From: an uncultured Elusimicrobium sp.
GTDB lineage: Bacteria; Elusimicrobiota; Elusimicrobia; Elusimicrobiales; Elusimicrobiaceae
NCBI GenBank assembly: GCA_902794125.1
Contig: CADBFX010000008.1
Coordinates: forward strand, 47,014-111,013
Length of the DNA stretch: 64,000 nucleotides
Direction of reading: 5' to 3'
The notes beneath the pieces are model-generated. The model had not been told where the DNA came from, searched no databases, and saw nothing but the letters and a program-made list of their open reading frames with translations. Below, piece after piece: positions 17,374 to 26,397 of this stretch. Position numbers and translations under genes: made by a program. Each line of letters starts with the position of its first letter. Position 1 is the first letter of the stretch.

Positions 17374-19149
17374 ATGTTAAAAAAACTTTTCTTATTAAGC
17401 GTGTTGTTATTAGGGCCCCTGTATGTGGCGGCAGAAGTGGTACTAACGGCCTCCACCGATAAAACAGCCCTTACACTGGATGACGAAATCACATTAACGG
17501 TGCAACTTTCCGGTGTGACGGGAAATATCGTTATGCCCCAACTGCCCAGTTTGCCGGCATTTAACGTGTATTCCCGCGAAACGGAACAATCGGTCATTAA
17601 CAACCAAGCCGTCTACCTCTTCCGTTACACCATGCTTCCCCGCTTTGTGGGCCAAGCCGAAATCGGCCCTGTTAAATTTACCTATAAAAACCAAACATAC
17701 AAAACCGACCCGATTACTATCCGCATCTACCGCGATCCGCAATCCGTACCGGTCAAACAACACGCCAAAGGGGCCCCCGTTACCAAACTGGAAATAGACC
17801 CCGGTTTACCCCCGTTGGAAGCAGATTTATTGCGCCAATCCTATGCGCAGTCAGGAGCCCCTTTCTTTTTAATCGCCGCGGTGAGCGATTCCACTCCTTA
17901 CGTTAACGAATCTTTCCAATTAGCCGTTCGTTTTTATTATTCCCAGGCCTTTTATGATGCTCCCTATAAAAAGCCAACCGTTTCCAATATCTTTATGGAA
18001 GAGTTGGGGCAAACAGACGGCACTCAAAAAATCGGCAATACGTTGTACCGCTATAACGAACAACGCTATCAGCTCATAGCTCCGGCCGCCGGCCCGGCTA
18101 CGATTGGTCCGGCGTCCATTACCTACCAAACCGGACGTTCGGCCTTATCTGCTTTTGACCGTTTGTTTGGGGGTGCAGCCGTTAGTGAGGAGCATACCCA
18201 AACTTCTAAACCTATTACGCTATTGGTGAAAGATTTACCCCCCGGAAAGCCAAATTCTTTTTACGGAGCGGTAGGGGACAATTATTCTCTTTCGGCACAA
18301 GTGACCCCCCGTAATGTGGAAGTAGGCGAAGCAATCAATGTGGCTGTTACGGTAAAAGGTGACGGAAGTTTAAAATCCTCGCAAGATTTATCTCTGCCGG
18401 CAGTGGACGGATTTAAAGTCTACCCGGCCGCCTCTACCTCCGGCGATTTACCGGTTAAAAACGGCATCCCGCAAAGTTACAAAACCTTTAAATCGGTGTT
18501 TGTGCCTGCCGCGTCCGGTATTTATATTTTGCCTTCTATTAAGTGGTCGTATTTTTCGCCCAAAACCAAGCAATACAAAACACTGCTTACCCAGCCGGTT
18601 CAGTTGACAGTTACCCCGTCCACCAAAACGGAAAACGTATATAATTTTTCGCCCAATTCACCGGCAGGCGGCGGCTTTCAAACGTTGGGTAGCGATATTC
18701 ACTATTTAAAAACCTCGTACGCGCCGACTTCTAACATATTAGCCCGGTGTAGTCAGTACGGTATTGTTAATGTAATTGCCTTGATATTGGTGGCCATTAT
18801 GGTATTCTTTGCCAGCATTGGCAAAAAATCGTTGGCCCAGAAAAAAGCCTATACTCAAGCCAAAACCCGTTTGAAAAAAGCCACCAACGGCCAAGCCATC
18901 GCCGATACGTTAAGCCACTATTTACAACAAAAGTTAAAAATCAGCACCGGCAGTTTACCTTTAAAAGATGTGGCAGCCGCGCTAAGCCGTAAAGGAGTCA
19001 CACCGGCTACGGTCCAACAATTTTCCGCGTTGTGGCAAAAGTTAGATACGGCCCGCTTCGCTCCCGAAGCCTGGGGCGCACAAAATGCGTTAGAATTACG
19101 CCAACAAGCCCGGCTGTTACTTAAACAACTGGAGGACGAAACCAAATGA
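17374..19149 (+). CDS. batD: BatD-like oxygen-tolerance membrane protein
   Basis: The 591-residue protein has a signal peptide, then about 420 residues of repeated beta-sandwich (BatD) modules in the periplasm, including VTLTVQLSG-like strands and RFTFPVP-like PRFVGQAEIGPVKFTY. A single membrane segment lies at about 466-485 (NVIALILVAIMVFFASIG), followed by a cytosolic helical tail. Length and order fit BatD. The stop overlaps batE by four bases. Confidence 0.9.
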   Translation: MLKKLFLLSVLLLGPLYVAAEVVLTASTDKTALTLDDEITLTVQLSGVTGNIVMPQLPSLPAFNVYSRETEQSVINNQAVYLFRYTMLPRFVGQAEIGPVKFTYKNQTYKTDPITIRIYRDPQSVPVKQHAKGAPVTKLEIDPGLPPLEADLLRQSYAQSGAPFFLIAAVSDSTPYVNESFQLAVRFYYSQAFYDAPYKKPTVSNIFMEELGQTDGTQKIGNTLYRYNEQRYQLIAPAAGPATIGPASITYQTGRSALSAFDRLFGGAAVSEEHTQTSKPITLLVKDLPPGKPNSFYGAVGDNYSLSAQVTPRNVEVGEAINVAVTVKGDGSLKSSQDLSLPAVDGFKVYPAASTSGDLPVKNGIPQSYKTFKSVFVPAASGIYILPSIKWSYFSPKTKQYKTLLTQPVQLTVTPSTKTENVYNFSPNSPAGGGFQTLGSDIHYLKTSYAPTSNILARCSQYGIVNVIALILVAIMVFFASIGKKSLAQKKAYTQAKTRLKKATNGQAIADTLSHYLQQKLKISTGSLPLKDVAAALSRKGVTPATVQQFSALWQKLDTARFAPEAWGAQNALELRQQARLLLKQLEDETK

Positions 19150-19865
19150 AACGCCGGATATTATTTTTACTCTTTAGCGTATGTTGGTTGCCTTTGGCCG
19201 CCCAGGATATCTTGTCCCCGGCCGAAGAGGCCTACCGTCAGGGCCGGTTCTCCCAAGCACTCGGGCTATACGAAACCGCTTTAAAAAATCACCCAAACGA
19301 CCCCTTTGTTTACTACAATATAGGTAACTGTTATTTTAAAATGGGTAGCAAAGGCTTAGCCGCCGCCAATTATTATCGGGCGTTCCGGTTAGCCCCGCGC
19401 GATAAAGACATCCGGCATAATCTGTCGCTGGTACTTGCATCCAGTGGAGATCGGTTCATTCCGGCCGGTGTACCTACGGTGTTACACCAAGCGTTTTATA
19501 GTTTGTCCTATGACGAACTCAGAGGACTTACTTCTATTGTGTTTTGGTGTTTCTGCGTGCTACTAATCGGGTGGTTGTTAAAGCGCAAGGGCTTTCGTTT
19601 GGTAGTGTTAAGTGCCTTTGTACTTGCACTGTGTGCCGGCTGGTTGTATTGGCGGCATACGTTACAGCAAACCCCCTTGGCGGTAGTAGCCGTACCGGTG
19701 GCGGAAATACGCAGCGGCCCGGGGACGAATTTCCCGGCCAGTGCTAATTTAACCCAGGGCCATTTGGTAATTATTGAAGACGGTAAAGATAATTGGCAAG
19801 AAGTAATTGTTCAATCCCAAGGTGTAAAAGGGTGGATAGAACAAAGTGCGTTAGAAAAAATTTAA
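19146..19865 (+). CDS. batE: BatE-like TPR and SH3 domain protein
   Basis: The 239-residue protein has signal peptide, two to three TPR repeats (FVYYNIGNCYFKMGSKGLAA), two membrane segments (about 122-140 and 147-165), and a C-terminal bacterial SH3 domain (VAEIRSGPGTNFPASANL to WIEQSALEKI). The combination of TPR, membrane pair and SH3 matches BatE. It closes the Bat cluster; gmhA follows 12 bases later behind AAAAGGAG. Confidence 0.9.
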   Translation: MKRRILFLLFSVCWLPLAAQDILSPAEEAYRQGRFSQALGLYETALKNHPNDPFVYYNIGNCYFKMGSKGLAAANYYRAFRLAPRDKDIRHNLSLVLASSGDRFIPAGVPTVLHQAFYSLSYDELRGLTSIVFWCFCVLLIGWLLKRKGFRLVVLSAFVLALCAGWLYWRHTLQQTPLAVVAVPVAEIRSGPGTNFPASANLTQGHLVIIEDGKDNWQEVIVQSQGVKGWIEQSALEKI

Positions 19866-19877
19866 AAGGAGCCCCCT

Positions 19878-20435
19878 ATGTTTGTTCAAACTCAAGCAGA
19901 TGAACTTATTCAAGCTATTACGTATGTAAAAGAAAATTTAGCCGGCAAAGTAGAAGAACTGGCCGCTGAAGTAATCAAAGCATTTCGTAACGGACACAAA
20001 GTAATTTTGATGGGAAACGGCGGTAGTGCCTCGGACGCACAACATATTGCGGCGGAATTTGTGGGCCGCTTTAAAAAAGAACGCCCCTCCCTGCCGGCCT
20101 TGGCCCTAAACACTAACTCCTCCACCCTTACCGCTATTGGCAACGATTATTCGTATGATGTGGTTTTTTCCCGCCAAATTGACGGCTTTGCTCAAAAAGG
20201 CGATGTTGTTATCGGCATTTCCACTTCCGGCAACAGTAAAAATGTGTATTTGGCTTTGGCTCTTGCCAAACAGAAAGGTTGCTTTACCGCCGCTTTCTTA
20301 GGCAAAACGGGCGGCACCATTAAAGATATTTGCGATTTACCGATTACAGTAGCCGTTAACAATACCCCGCATGTACAGGCCTGCCACATTTTTATGGGGC
20401 ACTGCATGTGCGATTTAGTGGACCAAGCCTATTAA
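19878..20435 (+). CDS. gmhA: Phosphoheptose isomerase
   Basis: The 185-residue SIS-domain enzyme converts sedoheptulose 7-phosphate to D-glycero-D-manno-heptose 7-phosphate, the first step of heptose synthesis for lipopolysaccharide core. Family signatures are MGNGGSASDAQHIAAEFVGR (zinc and active-site residues), STSGNSKNV and ACHIFMGH near the C-terminus. This implies a heptose-containing envelope polymer. It follows batE closely and is one base from rpiB. Confidence 0.92.
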   Translation: MFVQTQADELIQAITYVKENLAGKVEELAAEVIKAFRNGHKVILMGNGGSASDAQHIAAEFVGRFKKERPSLPALALNTNSSTLTAIGNDYSYDVVFSRQIDGFAQKGDVVIGISTSGNSKNVYLALALAKQKGCFTAAFLGKTGGTIKDICDLPITVAVNNTPHVQACHIFMGHCMCDLVDQAY

Positions 20436-20436
20436 T

Positions 20437-20889
20437 ATGAAAATAGCCATCGGTTGCGACCATGCAGGTTTTGCTCTAAAAGAAACCGTAAAAAATACGG
20501 TTACTCAATTAGGGCACGAAATTATCGACTGCGGCACTTTTAGTGCAGAGCGGGCCGATTACCCGGACTATGCCGATAAAGTAGCCGTTTGCGTGGCAAC
20601 CGGCCAAGCCCAACGCGGTATTTTGATTTGCGGCTCCGGGGTAGGCGTTTGCATCACGGCCAATAAAACTAAAGGCATCCGCGCTTGCGTCTGTCACGAT
20701 GCGTACAGTGCCCGCCAAGCCGTGGAACACGATGCGCTTAATGTGCTTTGTTTAGGGGCCCGCATTATTGGGCCGGCCGTAGCCGAAGAACTGGTAACCG
20801 AATTTCTAAACGCTTCCTTTCTAACGGGGACTCGTCACGAAGGGCGCGTTGAAAAAATAAAAAAAATTGAGGATAAGAATTTTAAATAA
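20437..20889 (+). CDS. rpiB: Ribose 5-phosphate isomerase B
   Basis: The 150-residue RpiB/LacA-family enzyme interconverts ribose and ribulose 5-phosphate. Signatures are GCDHAGFALK at the N-terminus, ICGSGVGVCITANK with the catalytic cysteine, and a VCHDAYSARQAVEHD segment. It lies between gmhA and pgi in a sugar-phosphate gene group. Confidence 0.95.
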   Translation: MKIAIGCDHAGFALKETVKNTVTQLGHEIIDCGTFSAERADYPDYADKVAVCVATGQAQRGILICGSGVGVCITANKTKGIRACVCHDAYSARQAVEHDALNVLCLGARIIGPAVAEELVTEFLNASFLTGTRHEGRVEKIKKIEDKNFK

Positions 20890-20928
20890 GGCCATCAGGT
20901 CTTTATGATAAAAGGATGAAAAAAACGT

Positions 20929-22593
20929 ATGAACACACAAGTAACTTCTTTAACCGACGGTATCATTCGCGAAGGTATTTTTAAACTGGAAAAATTAGAG
21001 TTTGATACCAAGTTTTGGTCCAAGGATCCCACCCTTTGGAAGCAAGACAAAGAACACCGGGAATTTATCGTCAAATTTTTAGGTTGGCAAAAAGTATATG
21101 ATTGGACGTTGGAACGCTTGGAAGAAGTAACCACTTTCGCGAGCGACGTAAAAGCCAATTTCAAACAATGTGTCATTATGGGAATGGGTGGTTCATCCTT
21201 AGCGCCGGAAGTATTCCGCACCGTATTTGGCAAACAAGAAGGTTGGCCGGAACTTATCGTGTTGGACACTACCAACCCCGATTGGATTTCGTCCGTCCGC
21301 ACCCGCATTAATCCGGCCGAAACGCTATTCATTTTTGCCAGCAAATCCGGCGGAACGGTGGAACCCTCCTCCCAATTTGCTTATTTCTTTGATGAAGTAA
21401 AAAAATCAGGTGTTAAAGAACCCGGCCAAAATTTTGCCGCTATCACAGACGCCAACACCGGGCTGCAAGAACTTGCCAAAAAGAATCATTTCCGTCATAC
21501 GTTTATCAACCCGTCCGACATTGGCGGACGCTTTTCCGCCTTGTCTTTCTTCGGCATTGTACCGGCTGCCATTATGGGCGTAGATGTAGCCAAATTGTTA
21601 ACGATTGCCCAAGAACAAGCCGTTTCTTTTGGGCCGCAAGCTCCGATAAAAGAAAACGCCGCTGTGCAACTCGGCGCGTACATGGGAGCCTGCTACGTCA
21701 ACCACGGCCGCGATAAAATGACCTTGCTCGTTCCGCAAGATTTGGCCACTTTTGGCCTCTGGGCCGAACAATTGGTGGCCGAATCTACCGGTAAAGAAGG
21801 CAAAGGAATTGTGCCGGTAGCCGGCGAAGCCTTGCATGAAAATTTTGACTACCGCGAAGACCGCTATTTTGTTTACCTCTCTACCGGGTCCGAAGATGAT
21901 AAACGCGTCAAAGCCCACGTAGATGAACTAATCGAACGCGGGTATCCGATCTTTACGATTGCTCTGAAAGATATTTATGAATTGGGTGCCTTGTTCTTAT
22001 TATGGGAAATTGCCACCGCTGCTGCCGGTGCCATTTTGGCCATTGACCCCTTTGACCAACCCAACGTACAAGAAGCCAAAACCATGACGAAAAACGTACT
22101 CGGGCAATTAGCTAAAGGTGATATTCCGGCTTCTATTAACGCGCCGTTACTCGTAGCCAAAAATATCGCTGAAAATGTGAAATTAGATACACTGGCCCAA
22201 GATATTTATTCCCTCTTGGAAAGCAACGATTATATTGCGATTTTGCCGTATATGTATCCGTCGGAAGAAGTGGACAAAGCGCTGCTCGCCCTGCGCGATA
22301 AAATTATGCTACGCACCAAACGGGCCGTCTTGTTTGGTTACGGGCCGCGCTACTTACACTCCACCGGCCAACTCCACAAAGGTGACGGCAACAACGGGGT
22401 ATTCATCTTGTTATCGGCCGATCCGGAAACGGATATCAAAATCCCCGGCCAACAATATACGTTCGGGCAACTTTGTAATGCACAAGCCCTGGGCGATTTC
22501 CAAGCGTTGGAAGCTAAAGACCGCCGGGCTGTTAAATTACATTTGGCCCAACCGCTTGCCAAAGCTATTGAAGAGTTAGCCAAAGTCTTTTAA
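20929..22593 (+). CDS. pgi: Glucose-6-phosphate isomerase
   Basis: At 554 residues this is a PGI of the type seen fused to transaldolase in some bacteria, here standing alone. Two SIS domains are visible: MGMGGSSLAPE and SKSGGTVEPSSQ in the first, and YGPRYLHSTGQLHKGD near the C-terminus. Active-site candidates are the glutamate of EQLVAESTGKEGKG and the histidine of LHSTGQ. It catalyses glucose 6-phosphate to fructose 6-phosphate. The start follows AAAAGGATG; a strong terminator follows the stop. Confidence 0.92.
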   Translation: MNTQVTSLTDGIIREGIFKLEKLEFDTKFWSKDPTLWKQDKEHREFIVKFLGWQKVYDWTLERLEEVTTFASDVKANFKQCVIMGMGGSSLAPEVFRTVFGKQEGWPELIVLDTTNPDWISSVRTRINPAETLFIFASKSGGTVEPSSQFAYFFDEVKKSGVKEPGQNFAAITDANTGLQELAKKNHFRHTFINPSDIGGRFSALSFFGIVPAAIMGVDVAKLLTIAQEQAVSFGPQAPIKENAAVQLGAYMGACYVNHGRDKMTLLVPQDLATFGLWAEQLVAESTGKEGKGIVPVAGEALHENFDYREDRYFVYLSTGSEDDKRVKAHVDELIERGYPIFTIALKDIYELGALFLLWEIATAAAGAILAIDPFDQPNVQEAKTMTKNVLGQLAKGDIPASINAPLLVAKNIAENVKLDTLAQDIYSLLESNDYIAILPYMYPSEEVDKALLALRDKIMLRTKRAVLFGYGPRYLHSTGQLHKGDGNNGVFILLSADPETDIKIPGQQYTFGQLCNAQALGDFQALEAKDRRAVKLHLAQPLAKAIEELAKVF

Positions 22594-22599
22594 CTTGTT

Positions 22600-22632
22600 G
22601 CAGGCGGCCCTAACGGCCGCCTGCTCTTTTTA
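22600..22632 (+). terminator. Terminator after pgi
   Basis: A 10-bp GC-rich stem (22600-22609 with 22615-22624) with a five-base loop, followed by TCTTTTTAT. It ends immediately before the miaB start. Confidence 0.85.
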
Positions 22633-22633
22633 T

Positions 22634-23863
22634 ATGAAAAAAGTATTTATCCAAACGTACGGCTGTCAGATGAATATTGCCGACTCGGAAGAAATGTTCG
22701 CCCATTTGTGTGCGCGCGGTTATACCCGCACCGAAAATTTGGACGAAGCCGATGCCGTGCTCATCAACACCTGTACCGTGCGGGACCACGCCGAACACCG
22801 GGCCGTTTCTTTCTTAGGCCGATTAGGCGCGTGGAAAAAGGAAAAGCCAAACCGCCGGGTTATTTTTGCAGGGTGCGCGGCCCAGCGCTTGGGTAATAAA
22901 TTAAAAAAGCATTACCCGTTTTTAGATATCTTATCAGGGGCTAAAGGCATTGAACGCTTCGCCGACACCTTGGACAAAAGCGGCCTTTTCCCGCTTACTT
23001 CCGAACAAGGCGAAATTCTCCCCCCCGGGCTAACCGGCTACGTGACCATTATGCGCGGGTGCAACTTTGCCTGCACTTATTGTATTGTGCCCACTGTACG
23101 CGGACCGATTAAATGTTTGCCGCATGAGGATATTTTAAAAGAAGTCCGCCAAAAGGCTGAGCGCGGCGCGAAAGAAATTATGCTTTTGGGCCAAACCGTT
23201 AATGCCTATGTAGATGGGGATGTTTCATTTGCGGATCTACTTAACCGCGTGAGTGAAGTGCCCGGCATTGAACGGGTGCGTTTTACAAGTCCACACCCCA
23301 TTTATTTTACACCTACGTTTATGAACGCCGTAAAAGATAATCCTAAAATCGCCCGCCACGTTCACTTACCGGCGCAAAGCGGATCGAGCAAGGTGCTTGC
23401 GGAAATGAAACGCGGTTACACACGGGAAATTTTATTGGAAAAAATCCAAGCCCTTAAAAGCATGGGGTTTAGCGTTTCTACCGACTTAATTGTTGGCTTT
23501 CCTACCGAAACGCAAGCAGATTTTGAGCAGACGCTTTCGCTAGTGGATGAAGCCGGTTTTTCCACTGCTTATTGCTATAAATACTCTCCGCGGGAGGGCA
23601 CTCCGGCCGCTTCTATGGTATTGCATCCAAATAATATACTGGAAGAAAGGCTTGATATTTTGTTAAATAAAGTAAGAGGTTTAGCCGAAGCGGCCTATAA
23701 GGCCCAAGTCGGCACGCAGCAAGATGTTCTTTTGGAAACAGAAAACAAAGGCCGCTCATCTAATAGTTTTTGGGTGAAAACGAACAAAAACTATCCGGTG
23801 GGCAGCGTAGTCCGCGTAGCAATTGAAAAAGCGGACGGAACTTTATTATTTGCGAGGGACTAG
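22634..23863 (+). CDS. miaB: tRNA A37 methylthiotransferase MiaB
   Basis: The 409-residue radical SAM enzyme adds the 2-methylthio group to i6A37 of tRNAs reading UNN codons. The N-terminal methylthiotransferase domain has cysteines in TYGCQMNIADSE, NTCTVRDHAEHR and AGCAAQR. The radical SAM motif is CNFACTYC, and the C-terminal TRAM region follows. The real start is the ATG at 22634 directly after the pgi terminator. Its partner miaA is two genes downstream. Confidence 0.94.
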   Translation: MKKVFIQTYGCQMNIADSEEMFAHLCARGYTRTENLDEADAVLINTCTVRDHAEHRAVSFLGRLGAWKKEKPNRRVIFAGCAAQRLGNKLKKHYPFLDILSGAKGIERFADTLDKSGLFPLTSEQGEILPPGLTGYVTIMRGCNFACTYCIVPTVRGPIKCLPHEDILKEVRQKAERGAKEIMLLGQTVNAYVDGDVSFADLLNRVSEVPGIERVRFTSPHPIYFTPTFMNAVKDNPKIARHVHLPAQSGSSKVLAEMKRGYTREILLEKIQALKSMGFSVSTDLIVGFPTETQADFEQTLSLVDEAGFSTAYCYKYSPREGTPAASMVLHPNNILEERLDILLNKVRGLAEAAYKAQVGTQQDVLLETENKGRSSNSFWVKTNKNYPVGSVVRVAIEKADGTLLFARD

Positions 23864-23864
23864 T

Positions 23865-24332
23865 ATGACCAAGAAAAATTTTTCCGAAAAACGCCGTCAC
23901 CCGCGTATGCCGGTGATCAGCAATTTAATTGAACCCGTCAACCTACATTATAAAACCGACGACGGAAAAGAAACAACACTTGTTGCCATTTTGGCAGACT
24001 TGTCTGCCTCCGGCATGCGGATGATCAGCTTTTTGGGTGCACCGCTAGCGGACCATTTTTCTATCAGCTTGCAGTTGCCCGGCACCCGCAAAATGGAAGT
24101 GGAAGCACGGCTCGCGTGGGTGAAACAACGCGAAAATGTGTACACAATCGGTATTGAGTTTGTGCATATGAAAGAAGCCGACGCTAAAGTAATTAGCGAA
24201 ATGGCAGATGATTTTAACGATTGCGATACCCGCATCTTGTTAAAACTGCCTGAAGTATGCGTAGGCACTTGCAAGTGCAATAAAATCTGCAATAAAATTC
24301 AAAAAGACGAAAACCTTTTTGAAAGCAAATAA
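23865..24332 (+). CDS. PilZ-domain protein
   Basis: The 155-residue protein begins KRRHPRMPV (the RxxxR cyclic di-GMP motif) and continues to ADLSASGMRM (the D/N-x-S-x-x-G motif), then LPGTRKMEVEARLAWV. Both ligand motifs are intact, so cyclic di-GMP binding is likely. The C-terminus is unusual: four cysteines in CVGTCKCNKICNKIQ could bind metal. The ATG follows the miaB stop by one base; this is probably one transcript with miaB. No cyclase or phosphodiesterase is in the window. Confidence 0.85.
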   Translation: MTKKNFSEKRRHPRMPVISNLIEPVNLHYKTDDGKETTLVAILADLSASGMRMISFLGAPLADHFSISLQLPGTRKMEVEARLAWVKQRENVYTIGIEFVHMKEADAKVISEMADDFNDCDTRILLKLPEVCVGTCKCNKICNKIQKDENLFESK

Positions 24333-24344
24333 AAGTTCTGGTCC

Positions 24345-24380
24345 AAAAAATCCCCGGCTATCATTTAGCCGGGGGTTTTT
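24345..24380 (+). terminator. Terminator after the PilZ gene
   Basis: A 9-bp stem CCCCGGCTA (24352-24360) with TAGCCGGGG (24366-24374), extended by A/T pairs, then TTTTT. Confidence 0.85.
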
Positions 24381-24411
24381 AATTGGTAGCCACAAAAAGT
24401 ACAATATATAT

Positions 24412-25350
24412 ATGAAACCAATTGTTCTGTGCGGCCCCACCGCATCCGGTAAAACCGAACTTGCCCTTGCACTTGCCCGTCAAACGGGAGGCATCATTAT
24501 TTCAGCCGATTCCCGCCAAGTGTATAAACGCTTAACAATTGGCACCGCCAAACCGCAAGGCTCGTGGAAAAACGGACAGTATTTAGTAGAAGATATCCCA
24601 TATTACTTAGTAGATTTCTTAGAGGTTACTGACACTTTTAATGCCGGCGCTTTCTGCGCGCGCGTAAAAGAAATTGCCGCCCGACATCCAAACACTCCGC
24701 TCATTTTTGCCGGCGGCACGGGCATGTATCTGCACGCCTACTTTGTAGGCATGGACGATTTGCCCCCCAGCACCCCGCAAACACGCGCCCGGTTAGAAAC
24801 TCTCTTACAAGAAAAAGGCAAAGAGGGTTTACACCAAGCGTTGCAAGAACTGGACCCTACTTCCGCCGCGGCTATCCCGGCTGGGAATGTCCAACGCACC
24901 ATGCGGGCACTGGAGTTGTGTTGGCTAACAGGCAAGCCGGCCGGCACCCTTAAAAGCGGTAAATTCTTTACCTTGCCGGACGCCGCTACCTCCCACTGGG
25001 TGTATTTAGATTGGGATAAAGAACTTCTTCACCAACGCATTGCCAGACGCACGGAAATCATTTTTGATGGCATGGCAGCAGAAGCCCGCCAATTAATAGC
25101 CGAAGGATTTGCACCTGATATCCCGGCCCTAAAAAGTTTGGGCTATCCGCAAGCCATTCAATTTTTAAAAGGCGAGTTGTCCCGTGCTCAAGCCATAGAA
25201 CAAGTGGCCCAATTGACCCGGCAATATGCAAAACGCCAACGCACCTGGTTCAACCGCTACACCAATGCCCAACGATTGACGTTAAACAACTTCTCCGACT
25301 TTCAACCCCAACTACTTGCTTCGGCCATTTTGACCGCTTATAAAAACTAA
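24412..25350 (+). CDS. miaA: tRNA dimethylallyltransferase MiaA, leaderless
   Basis: The 312-residue enzyme transfers the isopentenyl group to A37 of tRNA. The P-loop is CGPTASGKTELA, followed by SADSRQVYKRLTIGTAKP, LIFAGGTGMYLHA and a C-terminal KRQRTWFNR basic motif, all diagnostic. I place the start at 24412: TACAAT at 24400-24405 ends six bases before this ATG, and the longer frame starts inside the PilZ gene upstream of the terminator. Confidence 0.94.
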   Translation: MKPIVLCGPTASGKTELALALARQTGGIIISADSRQVYKRLTIGTAKPQGSWKNGQYLVEDIPYYLVDFLEVTDTFNAGAFCARVKEIAARHPNTPLIFAGGTGMYLHAYFVGMDDLPPSTPQTRARLETLLQEKGKEGLHQALQELDPTSAAAIPAGNVQRTMRALELCWLTGKPAGTLKSGKFFTLPDAATSHWVYLDWDKELLHQRIARRTEIIFDGMAAEARQLIAEGFAPDIPALKSLGYPQAIQFLKGELSRAQAIEQVAQLTRQYAKRQRTWFNRYTNAQRLTLNNFSDFQPQLLASAILTAYKN

Positions 25351-25389
25351 AAACTCCCCAAGTATATCTGGGGAGTTTTTTAGTTTTTA
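25344..25389. terminator. Bidirectional terminator between miaA and the protease gene
   Basis: A long palindrome with arms AAAACTAAAAACTCCCC and GGGGAGTTTTTTAGTTTT around about ten bases. It has T-runs on both strands and serves convergent genes. Confidence 0.85.
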
Positions 25390-25406
25390 GTAATCAGAAA
25401 TGAATC

Positions 25407-26306
25407 TTATGGTTCTTGCACCGGTATCGGGCGTAACTTTTCTGTCTTTACGCTATCGCCGAAGCGACCCATCGTATCGCGCACAAACGGCCAGGTTGTT
25501 TTTTTAGAAAGCCCGGTAAACATAAAGAACTCTCCGTTTTGGCCAAACGCCGGGAATTCCCGCCGAACATCAGCCGGCAAATCGTTATTTTTGCGGGCAG
25601 ATACCACCCCTACAATTCCTAATGAATTAGCCAACTGCACCGCACCGCCGCTATTACCATGGTCAACTCCAAATCCGTCCGATACCCACAACGCTTGTTT
25701 TTGCCCGGCATATAAGATATATTTGGGATGTGAAAAATACGATAAATCTCCCCGGGTCCACCGAGGTACAACGATATTTTCCGGCAGGTGCATCAACTCC
25801 GGCCCGGAATATACCACCAGCGGACGCAACTGCGGGCGTTGAGCCCCTTGCCATTGAGCTTTTAAGTCCGGGTCCTCTTTCATCGCTTTAGAAAAGGTAG
25901 CCATATCTACCACGCCGGTCTCCGCCGAAATATAATCGTATGTTGCCGGACGGTAATGCAACAAGGCAATGTCCCACAACACCGTTCCTGCTTCTTTCCC
26001 CTCCGTATATTCTTCGGGGATAAATACATCCGAGGAGGACAGTACCGCGGAAGCTGTTACGTTACCCACCGCCAACAATATCCGCAATTGGCAAGATTTA
26101 TGACGGCACGCTTCCACACAATGGGCAGCCGTTAAAAACCAATTTTTATGAATACGCACAGCTTGGCAAGTGGCTTTATTATTAATCCAAAATTCTTTTT
26201 GGGTTATAAAATCGTCCGAAAAGAACTTTTCCTCGGCCGCCATTACGGCAACCGGGGCTACAAAAAATAAACTCCATACGGCTATTAGAAGTAAAAGTTT
26301 TTTCAT
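25407..26306 (-). CDS. Secreted trypsin-like serine protease
   Basis: The 299-residue protein has signal peptide to about residue 24 (VAVMAAEE). The S1 catalytic triad is recognisable: His62 in WFLTAAHCVEAC, Asp112 in LWDIALLHY, Ser219 in HGNSGGAV. Cysteines near the histidine could form disulphides, suggesting a periplasmic or extracellular enzyme. The oxyanion context differs from the classical GDSGG, reading GNSGG. TATACT ends six bases before the ATG, so it is probably leaderless. Target proteins are unknown. Confidence 0.85.
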   Translation of the reverse strand: MKKLLLLIAVWSLFFVAPVAVMAAEEKFFSDDFITQKEFWINNKATCQAVRIHKNWFLTAAHCVEACRHKSCQLRILLAVGNVTASAVLSSSDVFIPEEYTEGKEAGTVLWDIALLHYRPATYDYISAETGVVDMATFSKAMKEDPDLKAQWQGAQRPQLRPLVVYSGPELMHLPENIVVPRWTRGDLSYFSHPKYILYAGQKQALWVSDGFGVDHGNSGGAVQLANSLGIVGVVSARKNNDLPADVRREFPAFGQNGEFFMFTGLSKKTTWPFVRDTMGRFGDSVKTEKLRPIPVQEP

Positions 26307-26397
26307 ATTCTTAAGTATATATAAAAAACGGTAAAAAAACCACTTTTCCGCGTAATTTTCTGCCGCAGGTCAACCCAAATATACTATAATGAAATAT

